Positions 22,051 through 31,300 of a DNA stretch of 64,000 nt are shown in pieces. How positions within the stretch are numbered: position 1 is the stretch's first letter; each line of letters opens with the position of its first letter. The stretch comes from Protonemura montana (lineage: Eukaryota; Arthropoda; Insecta; Plecoptera; Nemouridae): positions 13,621,001 through 13,685,000 of the forward strand of contig OX387610.1 in the NCBI GenBank assembly GCA_947568835.1, read 5' to 3'. A program made the position numbers and the translations under genes. The notes beneath the pieces were generated by a model. It was not told where the DNA came from and did not search any database. It worked only from the letters and a program-made list of their open reading frames with translations.

Positions 22051-22237
22051 GTAATTTTATATTTTGTTTACGTTTGTCATTAAAAACCCACGGTCACAGG
22101 ACGGCTTCGAAGTAAAGGATTCAAAAGAAAAAAAATCGGTTTGCTAGTGGATCGATGTTGAGTACTTTGTAGTCAATGAGAAACCAAACTTACAGACTAC
22201 TTAAATTGCAAAATATTTAAAATAGGCAATTACAATA

Positions 22238-22497
22238 CACATATTTTATTATTAACAACACTATGACCGTCTCAAAAATTGACGCCCAAACGCGGACTGT
22301 CATTCTCATCAAATACACTAGAATCGTCTCAAAAGGCCAGTGTCCAAATAGCTCAATGGTTCAGAGCAACACCCGCGATAGGTGGAGATTGGGGTTCGTG
22401 TCCGCGTTTGGGCATCAATTTTTGAGACGGTTATATTTTTGTTAATAATAAAATATCCCGCGCATTGCAAGCGTTTGCAATTTAAATAAGATTTCAC
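22238..22497 (+). mobile_element. tRNA-foldback element with core
   Basis: Left arm TTAACAACACTATGACCGTC, a + strand tRNA-like core (about 22,340-22,412; AATAGCTCAATGG, GGGGTTCGTGTCC), and right arm ending CCCGCGCATTGCAAGCG with ATTTAAATAAGATTTCA. Lies in the inferred 5'UTR intron. Confidence 0.75.
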
Positions 22498-22964
22498 CCT
22501 AAAACAATACGTATATATTTGTAACGAACCATTATTTCCCTTAAAGTTTTCTCAAAATGAATATTAATTACTAGGTAAACGTGCAGCACTCATATTTTCT
22601 AACTTAATTTTATCATAATTACATTGGTTATTATTATCAGTATGTATATTGGTTAGTCATTGTCTCCGTTATCTAATTCTGTTGGAAAAACTAATCTACT
22701 AATGAACATGAAATCACTCAATTTGCTATCAATGTTTGTTCGGATGTAGCAACAAGATTCACACAGAAAACACTTGCACCATTTATGCACAAATCAACCG
22801 TAACTATTTTGTCATTTTCAGAACTGTCTCTTTTGGGGTCAAGTTTATTTCCAATAAGCGACCACTCTAGCGAACCTAATCGGTCAACCAATAAGAGCCT
22901 GCGGATAAGCAGGAAGCTTTTTGTAAGCATTGCCTGCCAATAAAAATAATTGCATCTCAAGAAA

Positions 22965-23855
22965 ATGGGTAAGACTTATTCGACCCAGCTGAAGATATGC
23001 AACGAGACGACCAGCACAATTACCATGACAGTATCACGAGTGAAAGCTGGTGATTTTATTGGTCTTCAAATACCAGAAAACAATTTCCATCAAGTGAAGA
23101 TATCACCAGACAGTGAGTATTCCCGAGAACAGGTGATAAACCTGCGGCGCCCTGCTCATGTATTTTCGTTGAAAATGGTTTTTGAAAATGTTAAGGACGA
23201 GAAAGCAAAACAGCTGTTGTTCCGACTCGATCAAGGAAGACCTGCCGAGGGGAAAAGAAATCAGTGTCTTCGTCACAAAGAGAAGAATATTTTTGAATTT
23301 GTTGGAGATGAGAACGCGTTCGAAGTTAAGGATACGATATCAGGGAACACGTTGACAATAAGGATCAAGGATAGTTACATGCACCAGTTCAGGGACAAGG
23401 AAGAGATGAAAATGAAAGCACAGGCGATAGCTGAAGAGCAGAAGAAAGCAGCTAAGATTGCAGTCGAAAGGGCAGCGGCAGAAGCCCGGGCAAAGGAAGA
23501 AGCCAAAAGAAAACTAGAACAAGCGAGATTGAGTGAGTTTTCTTCGAGACAAATCGATGAAGAGGAATCGAGTGAAGACGAAAGAGATGGACAATCTAGT
23601 GAAGATGAAGAAAGTGAAGATGGAGAAGATGAAATAAAGGCGACAGAGGTTTTGGTTGTGGAGGTATTAAGATTAGCTGATGTTGAAAGGCAAGCAAGAC
23701 TAAAAGATGAAGGGGAGAGACTTAAGAATGATGTAAACTTAACGGAGCACGGAGAAAATTCTAAGGATGTACAAAACATTTTTGCTAACAGTCTTAGTTT
23801 GAATGATAATAATATTAAATCTGAGATAGTGGTAGGGGCAGATATAGCAAATTAA
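22965..23855 (+). CDS. Unrecognised 296-aa protein, predicted N-myristoylated
   Basis: A single open coding exon with ATG in good Kozak context (A at -3, G at +4), TAA at 23,853 and AATAAA at 23,929. I do not recognise the family. Residues 1-145 look like a compact, beta-rich domain of alternating polar and hydrophobic strands. Residues about 145-190 are a highly charged Ala/Lys/Glu-rich helix, likely a coiled coil. Residues about 198-223 are Ser/Glu/Asp-rich with several casein kinase 2-type sites (SSEDE, twice). A short hydrophobic helix (about 226-240) and a charged tail follow. The N-terminus MGKTYST fits the N-myristoylation pattern (Gly2, Ser6). An upstream in-frame TTG exists, but ATG is the obvious start. 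It lies between the two dipeptidase genes on the same strand, with no evident functional link. The antisense open frame is a by-product of the biased codons. Confidence 0.85.
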   Translation: MGKTYSTQLKICNETTSTITMTVSRVKAGDFIGLQIPENNFHQVKISPDSEYSREQVINLRRPAHVFSLKMVFENVKDEKAKQLLFRLDQGRPAEGKRNQCLRHKEKNIFEFVGDENAFEVKDTISGNTLTIRIKDSYMHQFRDKEEMKMKAQAIAEEQKKAAKIAVERAAAEARAKEEAKRKLEQARLSEFSSRQIDEEESSEDERDGQSSEDEESEDGEDEIKATEVLVVEVLRLADVERQARLKDEGERLKNDVNLTEHGENSKDVQNIFANSLSLNDNNIKSEIVVGADIAN

Positions 23856-23928
23856 GTTTGTATCGGTGTAGAAGATAGTTTTCTTTGAATTGCCATATAA
23901 AATATTTGTACAGTTATTGGTTGATGAT

Positions 23929-23934
23929 AATAAA
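23929..23934 (+). promoter_or_regulatory. Poly(A) signal of the 296-aa gene
   Basis: AATAAA 74 nt after the stop codon, a normal distance. Confidence 0.65.
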
Positions 23935-23939
23935 TTAAA

Positions 23940-24597
23940 TTGTTTTCTTATTATTATTTACTTATTTTTTTTGGTCTGAGCCATTTAATACCTGTCATTT
24001 GTCACCCTTATCGCAGAAGTTAATCCTGTTCGATGAGCCATAGGCTCCAACTACAGACAAAACAAATTCTAATTGATTGGTTTTACGTTTTTACACTCAT
24101 GGCAATTTTTTTTTTAATGGCAAGATTGTATAAACTGATAAGAGATGTTAACATATCAAATACTCAGGTATGCACAATGGTTATGGCCATACAGTTGTAT
24201 TGTCAATTGTCATCATGAAATGATTACTGTTTATTTCAATCCTGAGCGATTATTTTTCTTACATTTCAACCTGATCAATCATTCCAGTTCTGGCTTAGCG
24301 TGTCTTGGAGAGAAATAAAGATTTGTCTAGATTAAGAAAATATTTCAAAAATACCTAATATAGCAGCTTGACATCTATAGGAATAAACCTCCTACCTCCT
24401 GTAGTTGGTATTGTGATTCCTCAAATATTCTGGTATTAGGCACTAGATTCTGGTATAAGGGTATACGGGTATTATGGTGAACAGTTCCAAATTTAAGAAT
24501 CACGAAAGAATATACAGAGTTTAGGTAATTTAAAAACATTTCTTAGACACATCCACGATGAATTGCCATTATTTCAGAATTTGTGTAAGTGATTATG
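23940..24597. other. Intergenic, no gene seen
   Basis: AT-rich sequence without a recognised feature. Confidence 0.5.
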
Positions 24598-24900
24598 GTT
24601 TTTATGATGGTTTTTAGACTCATATCTACTTGATTTATACTTAGCACTAGTTTTAAGAAAAACTATTTGAAATGGGTTTTGAATGCTTAGTACAGGGCTA
24701 CTAAATTTCCATTCAATATCATTAAAACAATTAAGATTATTTCACATCGAAAATATTCAAAAAGAATGCCGCTAGCTAGACATCAATTCAATCCATTCAA
24801 TTTCCATTCCATTCCATTCCATTCAATGTGCTAAATTTAGTAGCCCTTTACTTAGCATTCAAAACCAATTTCAAATAGTTTTTCTTAAGATTATGGTTTT
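24598..24900. mobile_element. Foldback element of the CTTAGCATTCAAAACC family
   Basis: Inverted arms: TTTTAAGAAAAACTATTTGA with GGGTTTTGAATGCTTAGTAC on the left, and CTTAGCATTCAAAACCAATT with TTTTTCTTAAGA on the right. The spacer contains a (CATTC)n stretch near 24,800. Related copies occur at 27.4, 36.4, 41.9 and 61.7 kb. Confidence 0.7.
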
Positions 24901-25945
24901 GGTTATTCTTTGGAAACCATTTGAAAAGGAAAAGGACTGCGACCAGAAAAAGTGATGACCTATAATTAAAGCAATTCATCGGGTAGTAGGTCTAATCACT
25001 GATAACGTCAATTCTCAACAATCTTCACCTTGTCCAGCTGCAAGTGGCCGGTCTGGCTATCATTTAACTTATCTTTTTATGCAAAGTTATTGAAAACAAT
25101 AGCCACAGTCTGTCTACATTCTTTTAGCAAAGTTGTAATATTATTTCACATCGAAAGTATTCAAAAAGGATAAGGATGCCGCTAGCTAGAAATCAATTGC
25201 GTTACTTCTTTAGGAGTGACATTTTGCAATGTGTAATTACTAAGCATAATTACCAGTCTAATGATAATTATGTAGCTAAACTCAAGCCTTCTTTAATGCA
25301 TCTTTATATGACTTAACATTGCACTAGTCGAATGTATTTAAAATTTTACCAATTCATTTGCAGCGAATATCTTTGGTTATCAAAGCAGTTTTTTTTTTGT
25401 CTTGTATTCATATGGCTTATGAGCCATATGAGATTCATCTATTTAATCTTTATTTCCGGTTGCTTATTTTACCAGATATTACAAAACTGGTACTAAAATT
25501 AAAGAAATTAGCCTTAAATTCAATGTTACATTTAAAAAATGAAGCTTTTTTATTTGTGCTACAGGCAAACTAAGTTTTATCTGACATTAACTAAATTATT
25601 ACTAGCAACTCAGCTATAATAAACCGTGTCGTTTATAGTTATGCATTAAATTACAGTGACATGCGTTAAACGTAAAAAAAGAGCATGGAAAAAAAATTGT
25701 ACATCTCTTTGAAATGTTGGTTCATTACTTGTGTAAATTTGCCTCATCTTGCCGGATTACGCCGGATTAAAAGAAGATGCAGAAAAGAGTTGACATTAAT
25801 CTAGACATAATTTGATGAATAGCGCTCACCAAGTTTATCAGCATCGACCTATGATATGTGGCGGCTAGTTCATAGCAAGTGCTGAGTGGAGAACAGGTTT
25901 GATTATAGGTAGCTGTCACATTCACTTGTACAGGTGAAGTTTAGT
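24901..25945. repeat. Intergenic with one short direct repeat
   Basis: A block of about 50 bp at 25,141-25,197 (TTATTTCACATCGAAAGTAT, ATGCCGCTAGCTAGAAATCA) repeats 24,738-24,785 in direct orientation. Otherwise nothing recognised. Confidence 0.45.
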
Positions 25946-25951
25946 CGACAG

Positions 25952-25985
25952 TCAGTTGGTGACCAAGAGTCGACGAAGTCAGATC
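25952..25985 (+). promoter_or_regulatory. Inr-DPE core promoter of dipeptidase B
   Basis: TCAGTT at 25,952-25,957 sets A+1 at 25,954. AGATC at 25,981-25,985 is exactly +28 to +32 and fits the DPE consensus RGWYV. No TATA box. An inferred 5'UTR exon with a good donor follows. Confidence 0.65.
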
Positions 25986-26005
25986 GTCAGGCACTAAACA
26001 TAGCG
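25954..26005 (+). other. Inferred 5'UTR exon of dipeptidase B
   Basis: Runs from the inferred start site to donor GCG|GTATGT at 26,006 and has no ATG. It would splice to acceptor TTTTTTACCCCATAACAG ending at 28,147, giving a 2.1-kb intron. Inferred from sequence only. Confidence 0.55.
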
Positions 26006-26345
26006 GTATGTACCTGAAAATAAAACAAATATTTTTATATTAATCATGTTTAGTTTCAATGTTACCTGAAGGGGTTTAGGAGGACAGATAGTAATAATTT
26101 TAAGAAATACAAGAAATTTTACAAGATAGCTAGGATCACAATTTACAGTAAAATCAGCAGTTAGAGGTTAAATGGGAGAAGCATTTTATGATTGGCTGTG
26201 ACTATAGAGACGCATCTTTAACAGTCTGTTAACTTTATAACCGGAATTTAAAAAACTGCCCGTTATTAAAAGTCTCTGTCGTCTGCGAAATAAACCAGCA
26301 TACTTCAGTATTTGATTATCAGAAATATTACTACCCTCAACATTG

Positions 26346-26572
26346 GAGATCCATCATTCTCATCAAATGCACTAAAATCCTTTCAAAAATGATCTCAATT
26401 AGCTCAGTTGCTTAGAGCAACACCCGCGATAGGTGAAGATCGGGGTTCGATTCCCCGTTTGGGCATCAATTTAGGTGAGGCTGGTATTTGTTCTAGTAGG
26501 TAGTACTTGTTTTAATAATAATAAAACACCCCGCGCATTGAAAACGTTCGTAATTTAAATCAGATCTCACAT
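26346..26572 (+). mobile_element. tRNA-foldback element with core
   Basis: A + strand core (ATTAGCTCAGTTGCTTAGAGC, then GGGGTTCGATTCCCC) has one of the best-preserved T-arms of this family. The right arm is broken but still ends in CACCCCGCGCATTG. The left outer arm is missing. Confidence 0.72.
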
Positions 26573-26949
26573 ATGCTTCAGTATAATTAAAACTAATTAA
26601 ACTCTATAAATATAAATAATATTAAAGCCATCAAATTTATTACTGCAAACACGTATTGCACTCATGGTAAGTGATTCAGTTTTTGACAAGTAAAACATGA
26701 TGCTATAACGTTGCACACTATGTACACATGCACATGAAAGTGGCCTATTTATTTATGAAAGCAATAACCATTACTACCTCAAGGTAATTGTTGTCGTTGT
26801 TTTGTGTACGTGATCGACTGTGGTCTACGTTCACTGCACCTTTCAAGAGTAGGTAAAAAAAAAATGTGGTTCAACTATTGTTAGGTTTAAGAAATTGAAA
26901 TTACAAGCATACTGGTTTCTTTTATCTATAAGTGTCAGTTCTAGGATGA
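26573..26949 (+). other. Dipeptidase B 5'UTR intron, no gene seen
   Basis: AT-rich, nothing recognised. Confidence 0.45.
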
Positions 26950-27090
26950 AATCTGTATTTAAATTGCAAACGCTTGCAATGCGCGGGGTATTTTATTATT
27001 AAAAACACTATAACCGTCTCAAAAATTGATGCCCAAACGCGGACTCGATATAGTTATATAGTTATAGTGTTATTAATAGTAAAATAGGGT
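26950..27090. mobile_element. tRNA-foldback element, core deleted
   Basis: Left arm complete (TTGCAAACGCTTGCAATGCG, ACACTATAACCGTCTC); then only a short AT-rich palindrome (TATAGTTATA) and a remnant right arm. Confidence 0.65.
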
Positions 27091-27399
27091 CAGTTCGTTT
27101 TAACTTTTTTATTCTGTTGGATTTCGTTACTAAATTTCAAATCTCTACGAAGCTAAAACTAATATAGGTATTTGGTGAACTTGCCACATTGATTATTAAT
27201 GCTATAGATGTGGACACACAAAATATTTTGTACTTTATCCCTACTCGAAAGATTATTAATCTGTCGACAGACCATCTGGTCAATTCTCGATGATTGTACG
27301 TATTTACACGTTTTGTTCTGTTTGCTTTCTGTCCCGTATTTGTCATCTGCGCTTCTCCAATCTGTACAATAAAAAAATAAAGCACAATACATTTATCAA

Positions 27400-27610
27400 C
27401 ATATATTGAACTAGGCTATTGTTATGTGGTTCTTTTGGTATCGGAAATTTGTCAGGACTGCTCTTACCCTTGATAAAGTAACAGGTACATGTTACTTAAC
27501 GTTGGGAAATTCAGTTGTTCTTCACTTAGCATTCAAAACCCAGTGAAATAGTTTTTGACAGAACTAGTGCAAAGTTTAGATAAAGTAGACAAGAGTCTAA
27601 AAACATCAAA
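27400..27610 (+). mobile_element. CTTAGCATTCAAAACC-family element
   Basis: Contains GTCAGGACTGCTCTTACCCT, AAGTAACAGGTACATGTTAC, CACTTAGCATTCAAAACCCA and AGTCTAAAAACATCA in the same order as the copies at 36.4 and 42.0 kb. No ORF. Confidence 0.65.
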
Positions 27611-28147
27611 TTAGATCAAATAACAATTCACCCCAAAAATAAGTAGGTCAAAAATAATGTACACTGCATTTTACTGACAAGATTACTGACCACGCAGTCC
27701 ACCAAACAACACATTTTCATTGACTAAATTTCAATCTGATCTCTTTTCCACATTTCTTCGAAAATTTAGCATAAACTTAACCTAAGCAGCCTGTTTTATT
27801 CATTTCTTACGGCCAGTTTCACATAGACCGATTAAAAAGATAACTGTCCGCTAAAGACATATCTCCATGACAACAGCCAATCAAAATTATTTTCAAATCT
27901 AAACTTTGAAATGCGCATTTAACTGGACATCATATTACTGGTCCCAAAAGTTTCATAAAAAAAAATGTAACTGACTTGTAATTCACCTACCAGCTAAGAA
28001 AAAGTATCTCTCAATTTTGCCCGTTTTATATATATTTTTTTTTGCTATTACTGATCCTTCTCTGCAAAACACTTTCAGTAAAAACTAACCAAAGTAAGCC
28101 AAAAAAAATATTAACCTTTGTTGTTATAATTTTTTACCCCATAACAG
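27611..28147 (+). other. Dipeptidase B 5'UTR intron, 3' end
   Basis: AT-rich, no repeat family recognised. Ends in the acceptor used by the first coding exon. Confidence 0.45.
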
Positions 28148-28192
28148 AAAAGCTACGTTAAGTATTCACAGTATTCGTACACAGTATTGAAG

Positions 28193-28347
28193 ATGTCACA
28201 GTGCAGTCGATTCTTTTTGACAGATATGCAGCTATCAACGGTGATCCTCGCGGCTGTGGCTTGCGCCGTCGCTTCAGGGGCGACCGTCACGAAAGTGGAA
28301 CCAAGAAAGGGTTCAGACTCTTTGCTTGCAACGCCCATCATTGACGG
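28193..28347 (+). CDS. Dipeptidase B exon 1 (signal peptide)
   Basis: First ATG at 28,193, or the in-frame ATG at 28,226, which directly opens the hydrophobic signal sequence. Ends LLATPIIDG in phase 2 before donor GTACGA, which is weak beyond the GT. Confidence 0.85.
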
Positions 28348-31300
28348 GTACGAATTCAAACAATTACCAAACTAGAACAGATTTGTTTCCTGCATTAGCT
28401 TCAAGTTGGTTTCCTTGGTTAAATCATGGCGATCGGCTATCCTTGGCTTCAAAAGGTCACTAACATTGAATTTATTGCTAAATTAAGAGGGCCAGCGCAT
28501 ATGTTAAATTATTTTCTGAGCAAACTTGCAGGCATGATGGTTTTTAGACTCATGTCTACTTGATTTATTAAATTGATTAATAAATATTAAAAGTTTTATT
28601 TATAAAAACTTGCAGGCAACACGTGGTAACGGTAGGTGTCATCCGATAGCGCTTGTGGTCGTCCATTTTAACACAAATCTATCAGTAAATTGATAAATAA
28701 TCGAAATATTGATAAATGTGTATCAATCTTTGAGATTAGTGCTAATTAGGAATAATTAAGTGAGTCTAAAATGCTAGTAATCCACAAGAAATGACGAAAT
28801 TAAATTTCCTTATACAAAGAACGACGGTGACTTTACCTAGCAGCATCTAGCACTTTTATCGGTAAAGTTACTCGCCTTGCTTATCAACCTCTCGACAGCA
28901 ACTTCACTCGCCTTGCTTATCAACCTCTCGACAGCAACTTCACTCGCCTTGCTTATCAACCTCTCGACAGCAACTTCACTCGCCTTGCTTATCAACCTCT
29001 CGAAAGCAACTTCACTCGCCTTGCTTATCAACCTCTCGAAAGCAACTTCACTCGCCTTGCTTATCAACCTCTCGACAGCAACTTCACTCGCCTTTCTAAT
29101 CAACCTCTCGAAAGCATGGATTTCCGGAGGAATCCTGTTGTTCGCGTTGTACCGTCCTTCGGCAGGGACGTTAAGCTGACCAATAGCTCTTCGACAGGAG
29201 TAGCCTACGACCGAAACCAGGGTTCCCTGTCTTCCTACCAGGCTAAGTCAGGTTCATCATCATCCTCATCATCAACCACTCATTCACCGACGCCAGTACA
29301 ACCAGTGTCACGAGACCCGTTGTCAAAACAGTGCACCGCTAAGTCCAATAGATAAAAAAATCACATAATAGTCTGAAAAGCGCTTGCAAGGAATGCTATT
29401 CCAGTTTGAGTACTAATTACCAATGTTTCAGGCACAACGACTTGCCGTGGAACCTGAAAGCGCTGACCGGGAACCAGCTGGAGAATTTCAACTTCACTGG
29501 AAACTTGAGCACTGACCCTGTTTGGAATTGCGACAGCTGCTTCACTGATATTCCACGTCTTCGAGCAGGGAGGGTCGGGGCACAGGTAACCACACTCGTT
29601 TGAAGAATGAGGGAAAATTTGCAAGATGCATCTATCTATGAAGATAGACATAGTTGAATATGTTAATTACCGAACGGTTTGGCGTGTTGGAAACACCGGT
29701 TATCACTGAAGTTAAGCAACACTGCGCTGGGTCAGGTATTAGCTGGGTGACCGTCATACACATGACCAGTTCTGTTCGGGAGAGAGGTTGGAGGGATGAA
29801 AGTTAGTACAGCAACTTCACTCGCCTTGCTTATCAACCTCTCGACAGCATGGATTTGTGGAGGAATCCTGTTGTTCGCTTTGTACCATCCTTCGGGAAGG
29901 GACGTTAAGCCGGTGGTCCCCTTGGTGCTCTTCGACAGGAGTAGGCTACGTGCCGGCACCGGGTTTCCCTTCTCTCCTCTAGGCTGGGTTAGATTCATCA
30001 TCATCATCCTCTTCATCATCCACTTATTCACAGACCAGTTCTACATGACCAAACAGTGCGTCGTTAATCACCTATAATCATCCCTAAGATGTTAATGTTA
30101 GAATGGCGAAGTGGTTCAGAACTGCGATCTGATTGTGGCATTGAAGTGCTCTGTTGTGGTTACATTTTCGTCCTAAAAAGGACCTTGATCGTCGTTTCAT
30201 GGCACCGGCACAGTCCTGAAAATATTGGTGCCAACTAAACGTCTACCAAAGTCATTTAGGACCAAAACTATATCAACGCCGATGAAACCTATCGACGACA
30301 TCAACACCAGATGATAAAATATGTCAAAAACTAATGATAATGATAGTTGCTAAGTTTTAAAAATTGTAATGAGGAGAGTGTTTGTTCGATTGATGTTCAT
30401 CTTGTTCAGGTGTCATCATTTTAAACAATCGCAAACACGACCATTTTATTTGTGTTGCCAACTCATGTAGTTCATGTTCTGGCTATCAAACAATAGGAAA
30501 CAGAGCTGCAAACTTTTAAAACTACAGCCAAGAATGTAGATGCAATCTGATTTAAATTGCAAACGCTTGCAATGCGCGGGGTATTTTATTATTATCAACA
30601 CTATGACCGTCTCAAAAATTGATGCCCAAACGGGGACATCAATTCCTCATCCTCACACTATGACCGTCTCAAAAATTGATGCCCAAACGGGGACATCAAT
30701 TTTTGAGACGTTTATAGTGTTCATAATAATAAAATACAGCCAAGAATGTTTTTTGTTGAAACATTACAAGTTTGCCATTTTTAGCAGAAAGATTATGTGG
30801 CATTTAAACTTTTAAAAATCATGTAGGAATCGAGGTCTATTATGTAGTGTGACGAACATATCTCCGGTAGTTCGTATGAAATATTATTTCCTAGCGGTTA
30901 TCATAAAAGTGGTTTTGCAGTGGCTCGTCATTTAATTGACAGACGATTAAAAAACCTGAGCAGCTGTTGCCAAGCAGTTAACAAATTAACGTTCTGATAA
31001 GAAAGTGTTTTTATTTAGCTCTTGAGCGAGCCATTACATATTTTCATACCTTACATATTAATTCATTACAATGCATTTTTTTTTTTTTTATTCTAAAACA
31101 CTTAACACAACATTTTACGTTCTTTGGTAGATTATTAAATTCCCTAATTTCTTTATAAAATAGTGACTTTTTCATTTTGTCTTTATGAGAGAGATGTAGA
31201 TAGTAATTTAATTTGGCATTTCTAGTTTTGTATTCATGGATATTACTAAATTATAACTAATTTATCACTTAAGTATTCAGGCAGTAAGCCATTCGTTAGT

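Noticed and set aside
23375..23779. 134-codon serine-rich antisense frame
   Set aside because: Complement of the Glu/Asp/Lys-rich coding part of the 296-aa gene; the bias of the sense codons keeps it open.
28837..29179. Repetitive ORFs ([12 protein letters not shown] type) on both strands
   Set aside because: Product of the 36-bp expansion of the SINE body; the same period effect, no gene.
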